DNA of 6,682 bases from BJGO01 sp039810885 (lineage in GTDB: Bacteria > Bacteroidota > Bacteroidia > Chitinophagales > UBA10324): NCBI GenBank assembly GCA_039810885.1, contig JBDHXV010000072.1, positions 1-6,682 on the forward strand. The letters are read 5' to 3'. Positions 1 to 6,637 of the stretch are shown one piece after another. The position numbers and the translations under genes are program-made. The notes below the pieces were generated by a model that was given only the letters and a program-made list of their open reading frames with translations, was not told the origin of the DNA and made no database searches. Every line of letters begins with the position of its first letter. Position 1 is the stretch's first letter.

Positions 1-1859
1 TTCGAGTTCGGGATAGGAAGGCTTTTTGTTGTAGAACATTTAACTCCTCCAGAGAAATGATTGAAAGCTGTTAATGAAATGCTGTTACCCAGCAAATCCG
101 GATCTGCTATAAATACCTTAGTGCTATCATTATTATATAATCCTGCTTGATTATTCCAGTTATATGTGATATTCGGTGCAGGGTTATTATACACATAGAC
201 ATTCTTTTGCCCCAAGCATGAACTTTCTATAACAAAAACCGGATCGTCGGGTGCAGGATTAATAGTAAAAACCAAATGAATAATTTCCCCGTTGCAGGAA
301 GTACCATCAAGGGTATATATCGGTGTTATGTCGTAATCAACCGTACCTGTTGTACTATTGGAGGTCAAAGTCACATAAGCTGAGGGTAAGGAATAAGTTT
401 GTGTTATCGTATCCTGTGCCCAAAGTGTAGATGTATTAACATTAGTTTCAGATGTTCTATGCCATTTGTATGTCGTGTATGCTGCAGCAGAAGGTGCTTC
501 ATTCGTGTTGATATCAATCCATCCTGTCTGCGCTTTTTCGCATCTTATATAACTGGTATCATTGCCTTTTAACGTGGGTAATACCTGAATGCTAATCTCT
601 TGTGTAGTTCCAGCACAAGTAGCCGCCGGTGAAGCAACTTGGAAGCGTGGAGTAACATTATATGAAACAGGGACGTGTTGCGTATCATCCAGGTTTTGTA
701 CCGTTGCTACAATCTTTGCGATTGAAGGATTAGGGCTTGTAGTTGGGTTAGATGAATTATTCGACGCATTATTCCATACCCAGTCATAGAAATAATTTGG
801 AGTGCCTGTTGTTGTCGGTGTAAATTGAATTTGAGCAATATCACCATCACATACGACAAGATTTGTCGGAGAGAATGTAAACTGTGGTACCGGTAAAACA
901 ACTATGTTAAAGGTGGTATCTCCGTTAACTTTATGACATCCCTGACTACCCAGTGCCGAATTCGGTAATACAGGATCATAATGAATAACACCATTCAACG
1001 CAGCCGTTCCATTGTTTATAAGATTTAATGTGAAACCAATTCCCGATGTAACCTCATTTCCAGAACAAATTGCATTACAACTAACCCCCGAACTTTGAGA
1101 TGGGGAGAAGTACCAATCGTATGTATAAGTAGTAGAACCTAATGCAGATAAGGAGATCGAGCTGTTTAGGGCAGAACAAATGGTATCGGGAAATGTAGGT
1201 ACAATGCTGTTAAGCGATGGATTTATTTTGTAATCTGCGGCAATGTTAGAAGTACAAGTTTTATTATTTATTTTAAGAGAAACATCAATGACGTAACTGA
1301 CAATCTTGACATCCGTTGTACTATTGGAATAGGAACGTGTGGTTGTACTCCCGATAGAATTATTATTCGAGTTAACTCCGCCGCCCTGGATGGTAAGTCC
1401 ACTCGGTAAAGTAATACTTAAATTATAGGTGGTTGATGGGTTTAGAAATGCGTTTAGATTTGAGTTAACGGTAAGGTTTATAGGTTCCTGGTTGCAAAAC
1501 CGAGCATTATTAGACGGAGTGATTGTAGCATTAATCTCCGGGAGGAGCAAGATATATGCTGTAATCTCCCCTCCTTCACATCCTCCGCGTTTCAATTGAA
1601 TGGTATAGGTTACCACAATTGTATTGTTTGATGTATTTGTAAGGTTCAAATCAATATTGCCTGTTGGGATATTTTGATATGTAGAAAAAGTGTTAGCCGC
1701 TAAAGATGGGTTAGCCGTTATTGCCGAATTATTCGTACTGTTCCATTTATAGCGAAATTGATCATCCGGCGCAGGACTATTGATATTAAAATTAACATTG
1801 CTCACAAGTGATTTTAAACTAAATGTTTCACCAGAGCACATGGTCATTGCTGTGGAAGT
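1..1859 (-). other. PKD-like domain region of the giant repeat protein
   Basis: Residues 616-1234 change to longer units of about 100-110 residues. Each opens with a Cys motif (C623 CSGE, C737 FCNQ, C843 ICSA, C952 VCDG, C1055 RCEK, C1163 SCLG), most have a Tyr/Phe-x-Trp core (YKW, YDW, YDW, YKW, YNW), and each ends with a second Cys (C709, C817, C923, C1030, C1137, C1223). Several close on a (V)xPxP or NPxP linker. The layout fits PKD-like domains of Bacteroidota cell-surface proteins. The unit starting near 834 has an extra C876/C880 pair. The last unit, from about 1150, is cut by or ends near the window edge. Confidence 0.6.
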
Positions 1860-3704
1860 GGGAGGGTTGGCTGTACCAGCAGAAGTATAGGTTGGAAATA
1901 ATACAGATTGAAAAGAATTTGTTTGTTGTACGGTGCAGCCATAACTATTTGTGCCGGTGATTGTGCAAGTAACCGTGGCTTGTGCTGTTGGGGTATAAGT
2001 AGTTACACTACCCGTTGTAGGTGATATGTTACCACTGCTTACAGCCCAAGTATAGGTGACATTTGTTGTAGGCGAAGCAGTTAATGTTTTTGTTTGGTTG
2101 GTACAGATTGTTCCATTAGGAGATTGCGATACCGTTGGGTTAGCAGGCGAAGGGTTTACGGTTACAATACGGTTGGCAGTCGAGGTGCAGCCGGCCAAGG
2201 AGGTGCCGGTAACAGTATAGGTAGTGGTAACTGTAGGGCTTGCTGTTGTTGAGGCACCGGTCGTAGAACTTAATCCTGCGGATGGAGACCACGTATAAGT
2301 ATTTGCTCCGGATGCAGATAAATTTGATGAGGATCCGTTGCATATCGTAATAGATGCCGGAGTTATTATTATAGATGGTAAAGGATTTATAGTTATGGAT
2401 TTTGTTCCCGTAGCTGTGCACCCTTGAGCAGATGAACCGGTAATCGTGTACGTTGTATTGAGAGTAGGGCTAGCAATTACGGAGGCTCCGGTTGTTGTAT
2501 TTAAACCTGTTGCAGGCGTCCAAGTGTAGGTTGAAGCGCCTGAAACGCCTAATGTTGTTGAGGCTCCCATACAAATGCTATTGGCGCCAGTAATGGTTAA
2601 TGTTGGATGTGAATTTATGTTCACTATTCTTGTTGCAGTGGCCGAACAGCTATTAGCCGCAATTCCGGTAACGGTATAGGTAGTGGTAACTGTAGGACTT
2701 GCTGTTGTTGAGGAGCCGGTTGTCGTATTTAGTCCGGCTGATGGAGACCATGTATAAGTATTTGCTCCGGATGCAGTGAGAGTGGCCGAAGCACCACTGC
2801 AAATTGTTACAGAGGCCGGTGTTATAGTGATTGTGGGTGGTTGATTAACTGTAACGATTATTGTTGTACTTCCAGTACAGTTATTAGCGGTACCGCTAAT
2901 TGTGTAGGTTATTGTATTAATAGGGCTTGCGGTTACGGAGGCTCCGGTTGTTTTATTTAAACCTGTTGCAGGTGACCAAGTGTAGGTAGAAGCACCTGAT
3001 GCAGTTAATGTTACATTCCCACCTGTACATATTGTTGCCGATGTCGGAGTCACGGTAACAGATGGGATTGGATTTACATTAACAACTTTTGTTGCCGATG
3101 CCGTGCAACCATTGGCATGTGTGCCGGTAACGGTATAGGTAGTTGTTGCTGTCGGATTCGCATTAACCTGATTACCGATAGTTGTATTTAAGCCCGAGGT
3201 CGGTGTCCAGATATAGGATACGCCACCTGAGGCTGTTAATGTCACATTCCCGCCTGCACATATTGTAGCTGTTGAGGGTGCAATAGTTATTGTTGGTACG
3301 ATCTTAATGTCCAATGTGTATGGAAGGGTATTAAGTATTGTGTAGTTCGAGCCTTGTTTATTAATAAACCTAAGTTTGTATCCACTACCGGCTGTCAATG
3401 TCCCTAAGTAATTCAAATCTATAGATATAGTATCCGAAGTTGCACTTAATAAGCCGGAACTGCCAATGAATGAACTTCCAGGTGAAGAGGGGTTAGCAAA
3501 TGTGCCGGTGTTATTAGAGATTTGAACAATTATCTCATTATTTATAGCAAAGCCGGAGTAGCTAAAAGTAATATTATCTGTGTGCGGCGTGCTACATATT
3601 ACAGTGTCTAAAGTGGCAGGGAATATGGTTACCGTCTGTGAGAATCCATTGTAGCATATACTTGTTACAAATAATAAACAGATGAAGGTAAAAAACAACT
3701 TCAT
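1..3704 (-). CDS. Giant secreted Ig-like/PKD-like repeat protein, probable adhesin (C-terminus outside window)
   Basis: An uninterrupted reading frame of 1234 codons runs from ATG at 3704 off the window edge; I translated it throughout and found no stop or frameshift. Residues 1-22 form a signal peptide (hydrophobic core FFTFICLLFV, likely cleavage at FS|Q). Residues 24-135 form a beta-rich N-terminal domain. Residues 136-595 hold six Ig-like repeats of about 76 residues, and 616-1234 hold about six PKD-like domains of roughly 100-110 residues. Repeat hallmarks are ICxG near the start, TYTWSPxxGLNTTTG in the middle, and TTTYTVTG followed by GC and VNP at the end. Such Thr/Ser/Asn-rich proteins in Bacteroidota are commonly exported by the type IX secretion system and act in adhesion or gliding; the sorting domain that would prove this would lie beyond base 1. 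It starts 58 bp after the 398-residue protein on the same strand. The exact ligand and function are unknown. Confidence 0.88.
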   Translation of the reverse strand, partial: MKLFFTFICLLFVTSICYNGFSQTVTIFPATLDTVICSTPHTDNITFSYSGFAINNEIIVQISNNTGTFANPSSPGSSFIGSSGLLSATSDTISIDLNYLGTLTAGSGYKLRFINKQGSNYTILNTLPYTLDIKIVPTITIAPSTATICAGGNVTLTASGGVSYIWTPTSGLNTTIGNQVNANPTATTTYTVTGTHANGCTASATKVVNVNPIPSVTVTPTSATICTGGNVTLTASGASTYTWSPATGLNKTTGASVTASPINTITYTISGTANNCTGSTTIIVTVNQPPTITITPASVTICSGASATLTASGANTYTWSPSAGLNTTTGSSTTASPTVTTTYTVTGIAANSCSATATRIVNINSHPTLTITGANSICMGASTTLGVSGASTYTWTPATGLNTTTGASVIASPTLNTTYTITGSSAQGCTATGTKSITINPLPSIIITPASITICNGSSSNLSASGANTYTWSPSAGLSSTTGASTTASPTVTTTYTVTGTSLAGCTSTANRIVTVNPSPANPTVSQSPNGTICTNQTKTLTASPTTNVTYTWAVSSGNISPTTGSVTTYTPTAQATVTCTITGTNSYGCTVQQTNSFQSVLFPTYTSAGTANPPTSTAMTMCSGETFSLKSLVSNVNFNINSPAPDDQFRYKWNSTNNSAITANPSLAANTFSTYQNIPTGNIDLNLTNTSNNTIVVTYTIQLKRGGCEGGEITAYILLLPEINATITPSNNARFCNQEPINLTVNSNLNAFLNPSTTYNLSITLPSGLTIQGGGVNSNNNSIGSTTTRSYSNSTTDVKIVSYVIDVSLKINNKTCTSNIAADYKINPSLNSIVPTFPDTICSALNSSISLSALGSTTYTYDWYFSPSQSSGVSCNAICSGNEVTSGIGFTLNLINNGTAALNGVIHYDPVLPNSALGSQGCHKVNGDTTFNIVVLPVPQFTFSPTNLVVCDGDIAQIQFTPTTTGTPNYFYDWVWNNASNNSSNPTTSPNPSIAKIVATVQNLDDTQHVPVSYNVTPRFQVASPAATCAGTTQEISIQVLPTLKGNDTSYIRCEKAQTGWIDINTNEAPSAAAYTTYKWHRTSETNVNTSTLWAQDTITQTYSLPSAYVTLTSNSTTGTVDYDITPIYTLDGTSCNGEIIHLVFTINPAPDDPVFVIESSCLGQKNVYVYNNPAPNITYNWNNQAGLYNNDSTKVFIADPDLLGNSISLTAFNHFSGGVKCSTTKSLPIPNS
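1920..3299 (-). repeat. Six tandem Ig-like repeats (about 76 residues, 228-231 bp each)
   Basis: Units by residue: R1 136-212, R2 213-288, R3 289-365, R4 366-441, R5 442-518, R6 519-595 (more diverged). Each starts with a Thr/Ile strand, then ICxG, a central TYTW(S/T)P loop, GLNxTTG, ASPT, TTTYT(V/I)TG, and usually GC before a final strand ending in VNP or similar. Cysteine pairs are C149/C200, C226/C276, C302/C353, C378/C429, C455/C506 and, in R6, C534 with C580 or C590. The two cysteines of R1-R5 are 50-51 residues apart, consistent with one disulfide per Ig sandwich. R1-R5 contain one charged residue each and no Asp or Glu. Confidence 0.85.
3300..3635 (-). other. N-terminal beta domain of the giant repeat protein
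   Basis: Residues 24-135 differ from the repeats that follow. They contain a single Cys (C37 in the ICST motif), a VQISNNTGTF segment, and a closing GSGYKLRFINKQG strand. This pattern (Cys, then a VQLS-x-x-x-GxF-like strand, then a GxGYxLRV-like strand) resembles the N-terminal module often placed before Ig/PKD repeats in large Bacteroidota surface proteins. The assignment is by pattern memory, not by alignment. Confidence 0.5.
3636..3704 (-). other. Signal peptide of the giant repeat protein
   Basis: Residues 1-23 begin with a short basic start (MK), then a hydrophobic core FFTFICLLFV, then a polar end SICYNGFSQ. Cleavage is likeliest after Ser22, leaving an N-terminal Gln, which is common in Bacteroidota exported proteins. 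Cys17 does not sit in a lipobox, so a type I signal peptide is favoured over a lipoprotein one. Confidence 0.8.
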
Positions 3705-3762
3705 TGGGGCAGGGTTTTCCTTCGCAATATACCTTCATTTTAATTATTTAATAAATTAAGCA
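3705..3762 (-). promoter_or_regulatory. 58-bp AT-rich gap before the giant repeat gene
   Basis: This is the longest gap between genes in the window. Its upstream half, just after the preceding stop codon, is almost pure A/T with a weak imperfect palindrome. An AAGGA element (complement of 3718-3722) lies 13 bases before the ATG at 3704, rather far for a normal ribosome binding site. I see no clear Bacteroidota promoter (TTTG ... TAnnTTTG) and no GC stem with a U tract. The sequence does not decide between read-through from the upstream operon and a weak separate promoter. Confidence 0.3.
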
Positions 3763-4959
3763 TTATTTAATTTCTTCCACACTACTATTCGTTACCCCAT
3801 TCAACGAGGTGGATAAAATCTTAAACTTAAAGCGCCCATCGCGATGACCTAAGTCGTAGTTCATTGAATATTTTAGTTTATCATCTTCAGGTGCTAATTT
3901 TTTAAATCTTATTTTATCTCCTTTCTTGATGCAGATGGCTGTATAGTTTACCTTTCTTGCTTTAAGTGATAGTGTAAACTTTGTATTAACCCGAATTAAA
4001 TCATTGCCTACATATTTAGAAGAAACATCCCATTTCTTGTCTTGCAATCTCGACAACAAATTATTTTTAAATGAGAACTTGCTTTTTGTTGAATCTATAT
4101 TTCTAAAGATCACCTGCTGTAATACGCCTGATTTATTAACAAAAAAATCAATCTTGGCATAGTAATGATAATTCATCGGCATTTGACTCACAATCTCATC
4201 TAAATCCTTCTGTATAAACTTTTGATAATAAACTAAGTTGGCCGGGGTAGCTTCTTCATAAGGCTCATCTTGTGGTAAGGTAACGGGTTTCTTCTCCACA
4301 TGAATAGAATCGATATATAATGAGTCATTTTTTATAGGTGAAGTTAGAATAACATTTTCGTGCTTTATAGGGCGAACCGTTTGTACTTTTATTTTAAATG
4401 ACATAGGATAATATCTACCTATAACTTCTTTATGCCATTTTTCTATTTCCGGATTAATGCTTTCTAAGGTATAATGATACGTCGGGTGTTCAACCCCCAA
4501 GTCAACGATTTGGTTTAGGTATAAATATTTTTCTCTTTTTGGGTCTTTGAAGAAGAATACAAAGTGATAATTAGAATCCATCACATAAGGTATGGTATCA
4601 ATGCCATTAGGGAATATATATCCCGTTTTAGAGCGCGTAATATATTGTGTATAGGAGGTCTTGGGTGTTTGAGTATTAGTTCTATCATATTCGCGAATGA
4701 CCACTTCCTGATCATTGTTATTATAATCAATTTCAACAGAACCAAACTCCTTATTAAAATCTGTGAGGGTATATCGAGTAGTGTAATTATTGTATCCGTT
4801 ATAAATCGTATCTAAACGAAATGTAATTTGAAAAGATGAGTCATTATCAACCTTGTATGCTGACCCGATTAAAGGCTTGGGTTTCTTTTGAGCTTCGACA
4901 GTTACAAAAAGGAACTGCAACAGACTAAGAGCAAGAAGGAACTGCTGTATAAAGCGCAT
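3763..4959 (-). CDS. Unrecognised exported 398-residue protein downstream of tssO, possible TonB-C-like fold
   Basis: I do not recognise the family. Residues 1-23 are a clear type I signal peptide (MRFIQQFLLALSLLQFLFV, cleavage at VEA|Q), so the mature protein is probably periplasmic or attached to the outer membrane. No other membrane segment is visible. Residues 30-200 are rich in Tyr, Asn and alternating beta-strand patterns; 200-240 is a polar, Pro-containing linker. Residues 245-333 (YYAKIDFFVNKSGVLQQVIF, then a helix ending in KKW, then VNTKFTLSL) resemble a TonB C-terminal-like beta-alpha-beta module; this is my inference. The start ATG at 4959 is 8 bp after the tssO stop, which implies one operon. 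In subtype iii T6SS loci the remaining anchor parts are TssN, P, Q and R; this could be a lineage-specific one, but similarity to TssP or TssQ is not shown here. Confidence 0.8.
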   Translation of the reverse strand: MRFIQQFLLALSLLQFLFVTVEAQKKPKPLIGSAYKVDNDSSFQITFRLDTIYNGYNNYTTRYTLTDFNKEFGSVEIDYNNNDQEVVIREYDRTNTQTPKTSYTQYITRSKTGYIFPNGIDTIPYVMDSNYHFVFFFKDPKREKYLYLNQIVDLGVEHPTYHYTLESINPEIEKWHKEVIGRYYPMSFKIKVQTVRPIKHENVILTSPIKNDSLYIDSIHVEKKPVTLPQDEPYEEATPANLVYYQKFIQKDLDEIVSQMPMNYHYYAKIDFFVNKSGVLQQVIFRNIDSTKSKFSFKNNLLSRLQDKKWDVSSKYVGNDLIRVNTKFTLSLKARKVNYTAICIKKGDKIRFKKLAPEDDKLKYSMNYDLGHRDGRFKFKILSTSLNGVTNSSVEEIK

Positions 4960-4967
4960 TCTACCCG

Positions 4968-5471
4968 CTAGTTTCTTGGTGCCGATAGTATTAATTGATA
5001 TTTCTCTAAGTCGCTTTTTGCTTTGTCTAAATCACTTTTGCACTTATTATTTTCTATTGACAAAGCGTTGAATTGGTTAGTAATGGAGAGTTCATTCTTT
5101 TTAGCCTCAAGTAAAGTGCTGTATGCGAGAGCTATTTTCTTATAAAACTTAATTGACGAAGAATCTCCGCTTGCATTTTTCAAACGAGTGATATGTTCTG
5201 CAATATCCGCTTCAACTGCAGACTGCACACGTCCCGGCTTCCCATATACGGTAAACCATACATTCAGTGAATCTATAACAGCGCTTACATTACCACTTCC
5301 TTTAGATTGGGCTTTCAAATCGTAATACTCTTTATTTAATGTTTTATAGTCTTTCCATGGAAAACTGTAATCAATAAAAACAGTAATCACAACAATAAAT
5401 ACGGTTACCAAAAACATTAACAGGAATTGAAAAAAGGCATTATTTATTTCTTTTTCATTCTTTGGCTTCAT
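4968..5471 (-). CDS. tssO: TssO-like T6SS subtype iii membrane protein
   Basis: This 167-residue protein has a short basic cytoplasmic start (MKPKNEKEIN), one transmembrane helix at about residues 13-33 (FFQFLLMFLVTVFIVVITVF), then FPWKDY and a largely helical periplasmic part. The last 35 residues (NQFNALSIENNKC onward, with Leu/Asp/Lys heptad character) look like a coiled coil. Size, topology and N-terminal pattern match TssO, a component specific to Bacteroidota T6SS, where it is thought to help replace the TssJLM membrane complex. The frame extends upstream to a TTG at 5507, but that would overlap tssK by 19 bp and add a segment not expected before the membrane anchor; the ATG at 5471, 17 bp after the tssK stop, is preferred. 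Location is the inner membrane with the C-terminus in the periplasm. The family call is by recall of pattern, supported by the tssK neighbour. Confidence 0.75.
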   Translation of the reverse strand: MKPKNEKEINNAFFQFLLMFLVTVFIVVITVFIDYSFPWKDYKTLNKEYYDLKAQSKGSGNVSAVIDSLNVWFTVYGKPGRVQSAVEADIAEHITRLKNASGDSSSIKFYKKIALAYSTLLEAKKNELSITNQFNALSIENNKCKSDLDKAKSDLEKYQLILSAPRN

Positions 5472-5488
5472 AGTGTGTGTAAATTTTA

Positions 5489-6637
5489 TTATTCGAGTAA
5501 TGACCAACCTTTTCTTTCATCTTTTTTCTCGGCGTTTGATTTTTCTCGCACGAAGATATCACGGTCTTTACGCTTCCCGATTAAATCTAACTGATTGAGT
5601 TTAGCCAAGAGATTATCTATCAATGAAAGAAAGTTATCAATCTTTTGAAATGAGTTAAGAATATTCTTATGATCGTAATCGTGGAAAATAATATCATTTA
5701 AGAAGCTATCAAAATTCCCCGCATTCAGTTCGGTCCATTCTGAGAAATAGAGGAGCATTTCTTCTTTCTCTTTCTCCGGCAAACAATCATTGTAAACTCG
5801 AATTGTATTAGCCATGCGAATAAAGTAGTCAACTAAGAAAATCGGTGGGCGATATAAAGAGGTCTGCCGATAATCAAAGAAAATATTTGCAATAAAATAA
5901 AGTAAGCGCTCCGAGAGATTTTTAATATTGACCGCTAACGAAGTAGTCTGATTCTTTGAAATTACCTTTTGAATAATCTTAGTACAATTTTCTTCTAATG
6001 AATTAAGTATTCCGCCATAGTTACGGTAATAGTTAATCAAAGTCGGATGACTCATTACCGTAGTACAAGGGGGTACATATTTTGTATCGAAAACGTAATC
6101 ATCTCCTTTTAATAACACCCTGCCTATCGTTAAGCAATAATCCAGTCCCGCATTGTTTGCTGCCTGGTCTGCAGGTTGAATGTGCAATGAGTAAGTATTA
6201 GAAGTAAAAGGTATTCTAAGCGGCAGTTCTTCTGGGTTTGCCTGGCCAATAAGTGTTCGGTCATAAGGATTAACCATAAGCACCAGATCATATACCACTG
6301 CCTTGTTCGAGCGAGTTTGCTCCTTTGCTATGTCTGTAGTAACGGTAATATCTCCTATATTACTCAATATCTCAATACGGCACCCTCCGATGGTAAGTGC
6401 CCGGCAGGTATTGATGCGCACTTTGAATTTATCAAAACGGCTGTCAATAACATCTAAACTAATGGTATCGCTATTTTTATTACCCGGTAATAAGCCATAA
6501 TTCCATTCATTTAAAGCGGATGCATACGAATCTCTAACAGCATCAATATGTGCACGATCACTTTCAATAAATCGATTCTTGGAAATCTTCATTCCATCAA
6601 TCCAATTTACTGTGTTATATTTTATTTCAGGAATCAT
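5489..6637 (-). CDS. tssK: TssK-like T6SS baseplate subunit (subtype iii)
   Basis: TssK is a trimeric cytoplasmic connector joining the T6SS baseplate wedges (TssE/F/G) to the membrane anchor. This 382-residue protein shows the N-terminal TssK signature at 10-24 (VNWIDGMKISKNRFI, equivalent to the W-x-(E/D)-G-M-x-L-x-P-Q-H-F motif of the family). Residues 60-185 form the beta-rich shoulder, with DLVLMVNP at 117-124. The YVPP-C-x-x-V-x-(S/A)-(H/S)-P-x-L motif at 187-200 marks the move into a helical middle region (198-350). The C-terminal 30 residues are highly charged (GKRKDRD ... KKDERKG). Proteobacterial TssK is about 445 residues and ends in a head domain that contacts TssL/TssM; this one is about 60 residues shorter and lacks an obvious equivalent. 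ATG at 6637 is preceded in frame by a stop at 6641-6643. No signal peptide or membrane span. It is followed 17 bp later by tssO. Confidence 0.82.
   Translation of the reverse strand: MIPEIKYNTVNWIDGMKISKNRFIESDRAHIDAVRDSYASALNEWNYGLLPGNKNSDTISLDVIDSRFDKFKVRINTCRALTIGGCRIEILSNIGDITVTTDIAKEQTRSNKAVVYDLVLMVNPYDRTLIGQANPEELPLRIPFTSNTYSLHIQPADQAANNAGLDYCLTIGRVLLKGDDYVFDTKYVPPCTTVMSHPTLINYYRNYGGILNSLEENCTKIIQKVISKNQTTSLAVNIKNLSERLLYFIANIFFDYRQTSLYRPPIFLVDYFIRMANTIRVYNDCLPEKEKEEMLLYFSEWTELNAGNFDSFLNDIIFHDYDHKNILNSFQKIDNFLSLIDNLLAKLNQLDLIGKRKDRDIFVREKSNAEKKDERKGWSLLE

Noticed and set aside
589..789. Plus-strand ORF of 66 codons
   Set aside because: It lies fully antisense to the unbroken giant repeat gene, with no recognisable motif or start context; a shadow ORF.
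707..901. Minus-strand ORF of 64 codons in another frame
   Set aside because: It is inside the giant repeat gene, whose own frame is continuous and domain-like; a shadow.
2140..2421. Minus-strand ORF of 93 codons in another frame
   Set aside because: It overlaps repeats R4-R5 out of frame; its Tyr/Cys/His-rich composition comes from shifted Thr/Ser codons.
3651..3659. Lipobox around Cys17 of the giant protein
   Set aside because: The residues before the Cys (TSI) do not fit L-(A/S)-(G/A)-C, and a better type I cleavage site follows.
3594..3738. Small out-of-frame upstream ORF starting at ATG 3738 and running into the giant gene
   Set aside because: It starts after an AT-rich stretch and could be read, but its product (Cys/His-rich, about 48 residues) looks random and it overlaps the signal peptide codons of the well-supported gene.
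3741..3760. AT-only imperfect palindrome as a terminator
   Set aside because: The stem is about six A-T pairs with an internal mismatch and no GC content or clear U tract; too weak to terminate.
4564..4815. Plus-strand ORF of 83 codons
   Set aside because: Antisense to the 398-residue exported protein; its Ile-rich sequence is a by-product of Asn/Tyr/Asp codons on the other strand.
5472..5507. Longer tssO reading with a TTG start at 5507
   Set aside because: It needs a rare start codon, overlaps tssK by 19 bp and adds 12 residues before a natural-looking MKPKNEKE start.
6303..6500. Plus-strand ORF of 65 codons
   Set aside because: Antisense to the TssK shoulder region; no supporting motif.
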